From JABMOV01 sp964344305 (GTDB taxonomy: Bacteria > Fidelibacterota > Marinisomatia > Marinisomatales > JABMOV01): a stretch of 64,000 nt of DNA. The stretch's first letter is position 1. Each line of letters opens with the position of its first letter. Positions 53,273-61,682 of this stretch are shown piece by piece. The stretch is taken from assembly GCA_964344305.1 (NCBI GenBank), contig CAYFMT010000012.1:10083-74082 (forward strand). Reading direction: 5' to 3'. Below the pieces are notes generated by a model, which saw nothing but the letters and a program-made list of their open reading frames with translations, was not told where the DNA came from and made no database searches. The translations under genes were made by a program, and so were the position numbers.

Positions 53273-54065
53273 CCATGATTCTCCTCATTTCGGATACATA
53301 ATTTTCAGCAGCATCTCGTATGGATTCTGTAGAAAGATCCCCTGCAAATGAAATCCCCCTGGAAACATTGATAATGGCTGGCCCACCATCATTCCCCAAT
53401 CGCATGCTGGCATCCAAATCCCCTCCCTGCGCACCAACACCAGGAATTAATAATGGTAGATCAGGAGACACTTTTCTGATCACTGATAATTCTTCAGCTG
53501 CGGTAGCACCTACCACAAGACCAACATTGTTATGTTTATTTAAACTGGTACATTTCTTCGCCACAGAGATGTACACTGGCTCATCATTTGATTTATGATC
53601 TTGAAAATCCAGGGCAGAATCATTAGAGGTTCTTGCCAGAACAAATGCACCGAATTCTGCTCGTTCAATAAAAGGGAGAATCGAGTCAGACCCCATGTAG
53701 GGATTCACTGTAACAGCATCAAACTTGAAATGGTCAAAGAGGCTTTTGGCATATTGTTTCGCTGTATTTCCAATGTCTCCACGTTTTGCATCACCAATGA
53801 TAATGGGACCGTCACCAATGGTCACGAGGACTTCCTCGAGCCAATCAAATCCTGCAGACCCCCATCGCTCAAAAAATGCCAGATTGGGTTTGTATGCTAC
53901 TGCAAGATCACGCGTTGCATCGATCACATTTAGGGCATGAGATTTCAGCCGGTCAAGTGGAATTTCAGATGATCCCAATGCCTCGGGGGTCATATCAATT
54001 CCCACACAAAGCCAGGATCGGGTCGCATTAACTCTGTCTTTGAGTCTGTCGTTAAATGATTTCAT
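53265..54065 (-). CDS. pyrF: Orotidine 5'-phosphate decarboxylase, type 2
   Basis: The 266-residue protein has the catalytic DAKRGDIGNTAKQYA (Asp-Lys pair) and PGVGAQGGDL, matching the longer type 2 enzymes. It makes UMP from OMP. It is the first gene of a minus-strand string running pyrF-pyrE-cyclophilin-patatin-dsbD-tlpA, with overlaps or short gaps. The 148 bases upstream (54066-54213) contain a small TCCGG-AAAA-CCGGA hairpin but no obvious promoter. Confidence 0.95.
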   Translation of the reverse strand: MKSFNDRLKDRVNATRSWLCVGIDMTPEALGSSEIPLDRLKSHALNVIDATRDLAVAYKPNLAFFERWGSAGFDWLEEVLVTIGDGPIIIGDAKRGDIGNTAKQYAKSLFDHFKFDAVTVNPYMGSDSILPFIERAEFGAFVLARTSNDSALDFQDHKSNDEPVYISVAKKCTSLNKHNNVGLVVGATAAEELSVIRKVSPDLPLLIPGVGAQGGDLDASMRLGNDGGPAIINVSRGISFAGDLSTESIRDAAENYVSEMRRIMDE

Positions 54066-54213
54066 TCATGAAAGTTACATGCTCAAACTATTCATTTGAA
54101 CCAAGAAATCCGGAAAACCGGACATTCATTTATTGGTAAATCACAGTGAATTCTATTCCCTTCTTTCTTTCGATTCGTTTTCATACAGTTCAATATCTCA
54201 GTAATTTTCATGA

Positions 54214-54831
54214 ATGGAACAACTCTCCTTATATCAAGATGCTCAATCTGCATCCCGTGTCATCGCTTCAAGCGGAGTATTTCAAATTGAGCTTCTCGAA
54301 CATGTAGGCGAAAATGATCACCCATCGCTTATAGCCATTTCGGAGCAACTTGCTGGAGAATATGGAGAAAAAGCTATTCTTACCAAGGCCACCATTCACC
54401 GATATTTTAATAAAAAAGGTTCCCTTCCATTCATCGCAAGATACAGGGATGATATCATTGGTTATATCATTGGTGTTCCACTGGAAGAATTGAGTCATGA
54501 ACCATGGGCAAGAATGGATCCGAACTTTGGAAAACACAATACGCTATATACTTACGCATTTGTCGTGTTGTCAGATTTCAAGGGAAATGGTTATGCAAAA
54601 ATGTTGAAGCGAGTGTTTATCAATTGGGCAAAAAAACGTGAAGGTATACGATTTATAACTGGCCATGTTGAGATTGGAGTATCTTCACGTTTTTCCGGTG
54701 ATGTCCAAATCACCAATCGGATTGATAACTGGCAGGGGACGGGGAAAACATTTGAATACTACAGAAGGGATCTCCATCCAGATCAATCATCCCTGCAGCA
54801 ACATAACCCACCCCTGGCGACTAGAATATGA
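54214..54831 (+). CDS. GNAT-family N-acetyltransferase
   Basis: The 205-residue protein has the GNAT core: beta strands IIGYIIGVPLE and YTYAFVVLSDFKGNGYAKMLKRVFINWA with the acetyl-CoA P-loop-like GNGYAK. The C-terminal segment NRIDNWQGTGKTFEYYRRDL fits the end of the fold. The substrate is unknown. It overlaps the next small gene by ATGA. Confidence 0.75.
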   Translation: MEQLSLYQDAQSASRVIASSGVFQIELLEHVGENDHPSLIAISEQLAGEYGEKAILTKATIHRYFNKKGSLPFIARYRDDIIGYIIGVPLEELSHEPWARMDPNFGKHNTLYTYAFVVLSDFKGNGYAKMLKRVFINWAKKREGIRFITGHVEIGVSSRFSGDVQITNRIDNWQGTGKTFEYYRRDLHPDQSSLQQHNPPLATRI

Positions 54832-54917
54832 GAAATAACAACTATGAGAAAGCCTGGTTCGTGACAATACTGACAATGTCCGCTATTCTTTCTGTAATAG
54901 CTTTCATCAATATTTAA
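54828..54917 (+). CDS. 29-residue single-TM membrane peptide
   Basis: An ATG at 54828 overlaps the acetyltransferase stop (ATGA), and the TAA at 54915-54917 overlaps the next ATG (TAATG). The 29-residue product has a charged N-terminus (MRNNNYEKAW) and a hydrophobic stretch to the end (FVTILTMSAILSVIAFINI). Double translational coupling is the main evidence that it is real. No family is known to me. Confidence 0.55.
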   Translation: MRNNNYEKAWFVTILTMSAILSVIAFINI

Positions 54918-55276
54918 TGCTTCCGAAAAAAACCATCATTGTTTTTTGGATGATGGTTCTATTTGTTTTTTTTAGATATATGTCTCCGCCTATTTCTCCA
55001 GGAGTATTTCATTTCTATGTTGATGATCTACTTGCTGTTCCGATCATCGGGACCATTATCCTTTATTTACTGCGATATTTTGTGGATCAAGAATTTGTAC
55101 TACCCATAAGTCATGTTCTTTTTATAACAATTTCACTTACGGTTTTATTTGAACTTATACTACCAATGGTTTCATCCCGTTACACACGGGATCCACTGGA
55201 TATTATATCCTACCTGGCAGGTTCCATTTTCTTCTATACAATGATGAATAATGGAAAATCTACACTTAAAACCTGA
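54917..55276 (+). CDS. Small multi-helix membrane protein of unknown function
   Basis: The 119-residue protein has four hydrophobic helices and a conserved-looking SSRYTRDPLDIISYLAGS near the C-terminus, reminiscent of VanZ-like small membrane proteins. That resemblance is weak. It is coupled by TAATG to the 29-residue gene and overlaps the convergent beta-barrel gene by 11 bases at its 3' end. Confidence 0.7.
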   Translation: MLPKKTIIVFWMMVLFVFFRYMSPPISPGVFHFYVDDLLAVPIIGTIILYLLRYFVDQEFVLPISHVLFITISLTVLFELILPMVSSRYTRDPLDIISYLAGSIFFYTMMNNGKSTLKT

Positions 55277-56798
55277 CCATTACACCTGCATACACATACA
55301 ACATCGAAAAATCATTCTCGATCATATAATCAAATGACGAAGATACCGAAAATCGTCTTCTCAGTTTTAGGTGAATGCTCATGGAGGTAGTGACCTGATG
55401 ATAATCAGACATATTTTTCCCATACCCATAAGCAAAATCCTCAATTTCTCCGTATACAGAGAAAGGACCTACTCCTCGTCCTATTCCCACTTGAGACCTT
55501 AATCCTGAAATCAATGAATTTTGAAGAAATGCGAGTGATACATCACCGTAAAATTTCTTCAGGTAACTACCGGTACCATAGCTTACCCTGGTTAGGGTCG
55601 ATGGTCTATCGGTACTCCCAATGCGAATATTATACCCAGCAATTAATCTCCCTATCACTGGATGACTGTATTGCAAGGAACTATACCATCCAGATCTCAA
55701 TTCATCCTCAAACAGGGAATCTGTAAATGTGGTATTTGTGGTCTGGTACAAAACCCTTCTATTGGAAGAAAAGCGTGTTGCCATCGTCAATCCAAATCTG
55801 GTTTTAACTCGTAAAGAAAGTTCATTATTTGTTACGGTTACCGGATCTCTATTTATGCCACCCAGGTTTTGATAATAGTCAATGATGGTATTGGATCGAA
55901 CGTCCCAAATGGATCTGGTCCCAATTCGAAATTGAATTACGGCAAATTCCCTGTCAGCCTTCCCATCAGCATACTGTCCAACTAAGGCTGTACGATTAGA
56001 TAAGGAAATGGATTTTAATCTTGTTTCCCAATCACTGAACAAACCAAACTTTTTTACTGAACTGTTAAAAGAGAGTGTAACTGGATCTGGTTGTGCTCCT
56101 ACAACGATTCCAGTCCCAATTTTTTCTTTTGGCTTCCATTTGATCAATAACCCATCTGTAACACCCATCCCAGACAATTCATACGTAAAAACCCTTCCTA
56201 TCTGTGAATACAATGACCCTTCACTGCTGCCAAGCTGGATCCTCGCCTGATACACAGAAAATGTTTCATGAGTATCTGTTCCCCTTCCATACATCCAAGC
56301 AGAAACTGGTAGAGATGATCCTATCCTGATTCCATACTGCAGAGTGGATACCTGGCGGTTTGAGGAGGATGAACTGCTATACGAGACGCGAGAAAAACGA
56401 TAACCAATTTTTCCATCCTGTTCGATCAGCTGCTTTGTTTGTTTTGGAACTTCCGTAGTGATATTTTCAGGAGCAAAAACAGAATCAATCAAGGATTCGG
56501 TATCTTTTTGCTGCAACTGAATATTCCCGGAAACTCTGTCACCAAGCTGATAGAGCGTTGTTGGTACCAGCGATACGCAGACAGAGTTACCTTTTGATAA
56601 ATGTGAAACGATTAGTTTTCCAATCTCTTCAGTCCTGCGGAACACGGTAAGCGTATCATTCACCATCAGACCATCTTCCTTTCCTATATCACAATAAACC
56701 TGATCAGAGGTAATATAGGTAATGGTTCCGTGAATACCCTGCAGTTCCGCCAGGCAAAAAGTAAGCAATACGTGTGACATAATAATTAACCGCTTCAT
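55266..56798 (-). CDS. Outer-membrane beta-barrel candidate, last gene of the multiheme cytochrome operon
   Basis: The 510-residue protein starts at the ATG at 56798 with AAGGGG upstream, and the start overlaps the preceding cytochrome stop as TGATG. A signal peptide (about 1-18) is followed by a small beta domain (25-110), a linker, and from about 130 onwards alternating strands rich in Ser, Arg, Tyr and Gly with periodic turns. The chain ends in VMVRF, the C-terminal Phe typical of outer-membrane barrels. The gene lies in the place of a porin such as MtrB in porin-cytochrome conduits. No similarity to MtrB is visible, so the conduit role is inferred from context. Confidence 0.65.
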   Translation of the reverse strand: MKRLIIMSHVLLTFCLAELQGIHGTITYITSDQVYCDIGKEDGLMVNDTLTVFRRTEEIGKLIVSHLSKGNSVCVSLVPTTLYQLGDRVSGNIQLQQKDTESLIDSVFAPENITTEVPKQTKQLIEQDGKIGYRFSRVSYSSSSSSNRQVSTLQYGIRIGSSLPVSAWMYGRGTDTHETFSVYQARIQLGSSEGSLYSQIGRVFTYELSGMGVTDGLLIKWKPKEKIGTGIVVGAQPDPVTLSFNSSVKKFGLFSDWETRLKSISLSNRTALVGQYADGKADREFAVIQFRIGTRSIWDVRSNTIIDYYQNLGGINRDPVTVTNNELSLRVKTRFGLTMATRFSSNRRVLYQTTNTTFTDSLFEDELRSGWYSSLQYSHPVIGRLIAGYNIRIGSTDRPSTLTRVSYGTGSYLKKFYGDVSLAFLQNSLISGLRSQVGIGRGVGPFSVYGEIEDFAYGYGKNMSDYHQVTTSMSIHLKLRRRFSVSSSFDYMIENDFSMLYVYAGVMVRF

Positions 56799-57595
56799 CA
56801 ATCCCCTTTGCCGCTAGGATGGCAATCATAACAGGCGCTGCTCACGTAACTGTATCCCTGCTCATCATCATGTTCATCATCCATTTCACTTTGACGATGT
56901 TCGTGACAAACACCATTTAGCCCACATGAAAAATCAGAATAGTCGGTGGGATTCACATGGCATTCCGCTTCACACGTAGACCATTCGTTTTTATGTGATC
57001 CGCTAAAGATTGGAAAATAGAAATCGTGGTGTGACATATCCGTTGGTAACCATGCATGAGTGTTATGACATAAATAGCATGCTTCATTTTCAGAATGGTT
57101 GGAAGCTAGTATCTCCCTCTCAAACTGTGTTCTATGGCATTCAATACACTCAGTTGACGTATTTAGGATGGTTAATTGTTGGTTGATATTTCCGTGGCAT
57201 GATTCGCATGACGCAACAGCATGAGCTCCCACCAGAGGAAACAACGTTTCATCATGCTTGAATTTCCAATTTAAAAAATCCCAACTGAATTCATTGTGGC
57301 ATCGCCTGCAATCGGATCCATAGGTAGTGAAATGGATATCCATATGGCATGTGGCACAATCCGGGTCAGCATTATTAAATGCATGTATCTCCTTTGTAGT
57401 TGATCCTGAATGACACTGAATACATTCAGCATTATGGTGCATTCCTTCCAGGGGGAATTGGGTAGCATTGTGGTCAAATAACATGGATTCTGATAATGGG
57501 TACCATCGGTTAGGATCATGACATAATTGACACGATAAATCTGATATCGGCTCTGCCTCTTGCATCATGAGTAGAAACAATATGGTCTTGATCAT
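56798..57595 (-). CDS. Exported multiheme c-type cytochrome, 8 canonical hemes plus two variant sites
   Basis: The start is put at the ATG at 57595, overlapping the upstream stop (TAATG); an ATG two codons earlier also exists. Numbered from that earlier ATG (267 residues), CXXCH motifs begin at 24, 60, 82, 98, 132, 152, 175 and 257. Two further Cys-His sites have longer spacing: CEAECH at 210 and CGLNGVCH at 226. Histidines in F-X-HD-X-T-X-FPL-X-G-X-H repeats probably serve as distal ligands. The C-terminal module is nearly identical to that of the larger cytochrome upstream. A signal peptide is present but short. Confidence 0.9.
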   Translation of the reverse strand: MIKTILFLLMMQEAEPISDLSCQLCHDPNRWYPLSESMLFDHNATQFPLEGMHHNAECIQCHSGSTTKEIHAFNNADPDCATCHMDIHFTTYGSDCRRCHNEFSWDFLNWKFKHDETLFPLVGAHAVASCESCHGNINQQLTILNTSTECIECHRTQFEREILASNHSENEACYLCHNTHAWLPTDMSHHDFYFPIFSGSHKNEWSTCEAECHVNPTDYSDFSCGLNGVCHEHRQSEMDDEHDDEQGYSYVSSACYDCHPSGKGD

Positions 57596-60048
57596 TACCA
57601 TTTTAATGGATCGTTATCAAGTATTGATTTCCAATCCTGATTTTTAGGATGTCTACGATTCAAACCCTCACTTTCACCATTTGGATGACAATCATAGCAT
57701 GCCCAACTCTCATACACATATCCCGGTTCATCATCATGTTCATCATCCATTTCACTTTGGCGATGTTCATGACAAACGCCATTTAGTCCACATGAAAATT
57801 CAGAATAGTCGGTAGGATTCACATGACACTCTGCGATACAGGTAGACCATTCGTTTGCATGGTCACCTGTGAAAATGGGAAATCCATGTGCAAAAAAATC
57901 ATCGGTCCAATTTTCCGTGTTATGACAATTAGTACAATCCTCTGGATATCCCTGATTATCATGATCCGGGTTACCGGCGGATTCAAAGTCAACACTATGA
58001 CAGACGATACACGCCTGTGATGTAGTCGAATGGTCAAACGTTACGTCATACCAATCGGAGGTTGAATTATGACAGATAATACAATCTGTGCTATAATTAT
58101 TCTCCAAATGAGATGGATTGGAAGTGCTGAAATAATCCGGCAAATGGCATTGATTACAGGCATAGGAAAACTGATCATGGTTGAAGGATGAAATGACCCA
58201 GGATTCTGTGGAACCATGACAGAGTGTGCATTCGGTTGTAAACTGGTTTTCATCATGGTTTGGATTGGCAGCATCAGTATAGTCACTCTCATGACAAGTG
58301 AAACATGAGATAGTCTGTTCATGATTGTATTCATCTATCCGCCATACAGTTGTAGACGTATGGCACATGGTGCAATCATCATTAAAATTATTTGTCTCAT
58401 GATTAGGTGTTTCGGCCTGATTGTAGTCCATCGAGTGACAACTAATACACGGGTCCGTGTAATTTGAGTGATCAATCTGGACGTCTAACCAGTCCTCAGT
58501 TGATAGGTGACATAGTGTGCAAACTTGTGAATATTCTTTTGCTACATGGTCTGGGTTTTCGACCTGTTGATAATCACTCAAATGACATGAAACACATCCG
58601 ATTGAAAAGTTATGGTCAAATATGGATGGTATCCACCCAAATGGGTCGTGGCAATAGAGACAGTATTCAGGGGAATATCCCCTGGCATTGTGATCGGGTT
58701 CAGTGGTTTCAGTAAAATGATTCAAATGACATTGAGACGCTTCACATGATGTGGGAGTCGATCGATAAACATTCTCTACGTGGCACAGATTACAATCCGT
58801 GAGGATATGCAATCCTATGAGCGAATAGTTAGTCTGTTCATCTAAATGTTGAAAACCGGGAATATCCCAATCCTCAGTGGATTCATGACAGGTAAAGCAG
58901 TCTGTTCTGATATTGTCCGGAGCATGTGGTGGTTCTGTTGATTCAGTATGTTCTAAGATATGACAGGATTCACAATCCTGGTCCGTATAGTCAGAATGGT
59001 GAAACAGTGTTTGTTCCCAGGACACTTCCGTGTGGCACTGTTCACAATCATCAGATAGATTATGACCATTATGATCAAAATCACTATCCAGTACTGTAGT
59101 TAAGGCAATACTATTTGGCTGGTGACAATACTGACAGGTTGTTTCCAGATCATAGCCCGATAGTTCATGGCATTGATAACAATCAGTGCTTTGGTGAGCC
59201 CCCGTCAACACATAACCGGTTTCTGAGTGCTGAAAGGATGTTTCATTCCAGTTAGATGTAGAATGACAACCCTCACAACCGATGGAATAATACTCTGAAT
59301 CAACATGATTAGGTGATTCAGGATAAGCGTTGGTTCCGGTGGCTTGAAAGTCAGCAGAATGACATTCGCTGCATGTTGTTTCTGTACCGGCAAATATTCC
59401 ATTGTGGCATTGAAAACAATCTGCCACAATGTGTGCCCCGGTCAACACATAATAATCTTCATGCCTGAAAGATGATGGGGACCAATCATTGTTTCGTACA
59501 CTGTGACACAGGGTGCAATCCCTATCCAGTCTGGCCAGAATATGGGACGGTGTTTCAACTCTATTATAATCCCTGTAGTGGCAACCATAACAGCTTTTTT
59601 CCACCTGTCTAAACTGAATCATGGGTGTTTCGGTATGACAATCATTGCATGGAACAGTTTTATGCGGACCTTGTAATGAAAATTGGGTGTCGTTGTGGTC
59701 GAAGCTTTGTGATGTGACCTGCCATGATTTAATATCATGACATTGTTCGCAATCAGACCCGAGTTGAGATTCATGTACATCCATATGGCAGGACGTACAT
59801 GATGAACTCACACCTGCAAACATGTGTTTTTCCTGGACGGTTGATCCACTGTGACAGGAAGTGCAATCCTGACTCCTATGAATTCCTTTCAATGGGAATG
59901 ATGTCTGTTCGTGGCTGAAACCGCGTAGAGTCAGCATCTCCCATCCATCTGATCCATGACAGTCTGAGCATTCATAACCCGGGACATTCAAATCAACGTC
60001 CTGTGACAGTCCAATTGCAATGAAGACCAGAGCAAATAATTGTCTCAT
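57595..60048 (-). CDS. Giant exported multiheme c-type cytochrome, 28 canonical hemes
   Basis: The ATG at 60048 is chosen because AGGGGA lies about 10 bases upstream and a clean signal peptide follows (MRQLFALVFIAIGLSQD); this gives 817 residues. It holds 28 CXXCH motifs and three variants: CEASQCH, CIAECH and CGLNGVCH. The first half repeats the F-X-H...L-X-G-X-H...CXXCH pattern. Residues about 435-722 are tandem 48-49-residue units with two hemes each (C-X2-CH...DY...P-X-H...C-X2-CH...W...H). The last 60 residues match the neighbour encoded at 56798. It is probably periplasmic or surface-exposed and acts as a heme wire. No catalytic heme can be singled out. Confidence 0.92.
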   Translation of the reverse strand: MRQLFALVFIAIGLSQDVDLNVPGYECSDCHGSDGWEMLTLRGFSHEQTSFPLKGIHRSQDCTSCHSGSTVQEKHMFAGVSSSCTSCHMDVHESQLGSDCEQCHDIKSWQVTSQSFDHNDTQFSLQGPHKTVPCNDCHTETPMIQFRQVEKSCYGCHYRDYNRVETPSHILARLDRDCTLCHSVRNNDWSPSSFRHEDYYVLTGAHIVADCFQCHNGIFAGTETTCSECHSADFQATGTNAYPESPNHVDSEYYSIGCEGCHSTSNWNETSFQHSETGYVLTGAHQSTDCYQCHELSGYDLETTCQYCHQPNSIALTTVLDSDFDHNGHNLSDDCEQCHTEVSWEQTLFHHSDYTDQDCESCHILEHTESTEPPHAPDNIRTDCFTCHESTEDWDIPGFQHLDEQTNYSLIGLHILTDCNLCHVENVYRSTPTSCEASQCHLNHFTETTEPDHNARGYSPEYCLYCHDPFGWIPSIFDHNFSIGCVSCHLSDYQQVENPDHVAKEYSQVCTLCHLSTEDWLDVQIDHSNYTDPCISCHSMDYNQAETPNHETNNFNDDCTMCHTSTTVWRIDEYNHEQTISCFTCHESDYTDAANPNHDENQFTTECTLCHGSTESWVISSFNHDQFSYACNQCHLPDYFSTSNPSHLENNYSTDCIICHNSTSDWYDVTFDHSTTSQACIVCHSVDFESAGNPDHDNQGYPEDCTNCHNTENWTDDFFAHGFPIFTGDHANEWSTCIAECHVNPTDYSEFSCGLNGVCHEHRQSEMDDEHDDEPGYVYESWACYDCHPNGESEGLNRRHPKNQDWKSILDNDPLKW

Positions 60049-60053
60049 GTCAA

Positions 60054-61676
60054 TCATTCCCCTGGAATAGTGTGACAATCCTGGCATTGATGTTTTATGG
60101 GAATGTACCTGATGAAGGATCCACTCGCATCACGTTCAGTATTGTGGCATTTTTCACAGGGAACTTTGATGTGCTTCCCATCCAATGGAAAATCGGTCTT
60201 TGCATGATCGAAGACTAAAGAATTAAATGTCGCATATCCATGACAATCATCACAGGCATTCCTGTATTTGATGTTGAATTGATTCCTGTGAATATCTTCA
60301 TGGCAGGAAATACAACCTAACCTATCCCACACAAACCTGGTATATGACTCACCCTGATTATTCTTGTATGGAATATGACAATGTATACATGGGACTGCGA
60401 GATGCGCCCCTTCCAACGGCAATCCAGTCAATAAATGGTCCCGTATGGAATAGGTTGTAAGTAACCAACCGTTAGTATCGTGGCAGGGTCCGCAGTCTCC
60501 TCCATCGAGTCTATGTTTCATTTGTTCATCATGGCGATCATCATGACATCCAAGACATGAATTAGATGGTGGTAGTTTTCCATCTGTCTGTTTATGACAC
60601 TCCCTGCACAAAACCGACTTATGTTTACCCGTCAACGGATAATTGGTTTTATCATGATCAAATGGTTTTAACCCTTCATTCCATTTATCGACGCCATGGC
60701 ATTGCTCACAATTGGAGCCAAATGTCCCCTTATGCACGTCCATGTGACAAGACCCGCAATCGGAATATGGGAATCCATTTAACCTGAGCACAGGAGGATT
60801 CCAGGTATCATGGGGAATATGACATTGTTGACACTCGACTCTGGAATGGGCACCTACAAGTGGATATGCAGTTAAATCATGGTTAAACTGCTCCCTCACG
60901 AATTCCCAACCATCTGTTCCATGGCAAGACTCACAAGGCTCGTCCGTTTCTTCTTTGTGAACATTTACATGACAGGAAATACACTCGTTGTAATCAAGCC
61001 CGGTCAATTTCATGGTATTGGAGAATTCTACCTGTTTAAAATGACATTTTTCACACTCTACAGATCGATGTCTACCTGATAATGGATAGTTTGAATTTGA
61101 ATGATCAAACTCCTTTATTGCAACGCTCCATTTTGATGTATTATGGCAGTTTTCGCATGAGGTGGATACGGTACTCTTATGAATATCTTCATGACAATCT
61201 ATGCAGGAGGTACTCAATCCGAGGTAAGTACGATCCAAGGTAGGGAAGTCAGTATATTTTGATGCCCATTCTATCAATTGGTCATCGTTTATTAGTTCTC
61301 TTTTATGGCATTGATCGCAGGAAGTGGTCACATGATTTCCTGTTAACGCATACCCGGTTTCATTGTGATCGAACTGGGATTTCTCTTCTTCCCAATACAC
61401 CAATTCGAATTCTCTACCATTATGATCTGAGTGACATTTTCCACAATTATCAGTTTTATCCGCGTGATAGCCAAGACCTTTGTCCATTTTATTTTGGAGA
61501 GGGGAATGGCAGTCTACACAACCGGAGGATAGTGTTTTCTTTCTCAACTCATGACACTGTGTACAGTTTGATGTACCTTCCATGAATGAATGGTATTTTG
61601 ATAATTCACCTGGTGAAAATTGGCCGAACGCACAATGATATGATATAAGCAGAAAAACAGAGAATCGAAGTATCAT
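60054..61676 (-). CDS. Exported 20-heme c-type cytochrome
   Basis: The 540-residue protein has a signal peptide (1-19, HCAFGQ) and 20 CXXCH motifs, at 38, 53, 78, 120, 158, 174, 208, 232, 248, 282, 307, 323, 357, 374, 395, 430, 455, 475, 507 and 531. The repeated element F-D-H-X-X-T-X-Y-P-L-X-G-X-H-X-X-V-X-C-X-X-CH occurs about six times and offers histidines for bis-His ligation. It starts 6 bases after the flavoprotein gene and overlaps the next cytochrome by a few bases. It is probably the periplasmic electron carrier linking inner membrane and larger cytochromes; that role is inferred. Confidence 0.93.
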   Translation of the reverse strand: MILRFSVFLLISYHCAFGQFSPGELSKYHSFMEGTSNCTQCHELRKKTLSSGCVDCHSPLQNKMDKGLGYHADKTDNCGKCHSDHNGREFELVYWEEEKSQFDHNETGYALTGNHVTTSCDQCHKRELINDDQLIEWASKYTDFPTLDRTYLGLSTSCIDCHEDIHKSTVSTSCENCHNTSKWSVAIKEFDHSNSNYPLSGRHRSVECEKCHFKQVEFSNTMKLTGLDYNECISCHVNVHKEETDEPCESCHGTDGWEFVREQFNHDLTAYPLVGAHSRVECQQCHIPHDTWNPPVLRLNGFPYSDCGSCHMDVHKGTFGSNCEQCHGVDKWNEGLKPFDHDKTNYPLTGKHKSVLCRECHKQTDGKLPPSNSCLGCHDDRHDEQMKHRLDGGDCGPCHDTNGWLLTTYSIRDHLLTGLPLEGAHLAVPCIHCHIPYKNNQGESYTRFVWDRLGCISCHEDIHRNQFNIKYRNACDDCHGYATFNSLVFDHAKTDFPLDGKHIKVPCEKCHNTERDASGSFIRYIPIKHQCQDCHTIPGE

Positions 61677-61682
61677 GGCTCT

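Noticed and set aside
57595..60048. Regular DNA periodicity taken as a CRISPR array
   Set aside because: The period of about 145 bases is coding repeat in an open frame with conserved Cys-His codons, not short identical repeats with spacers.
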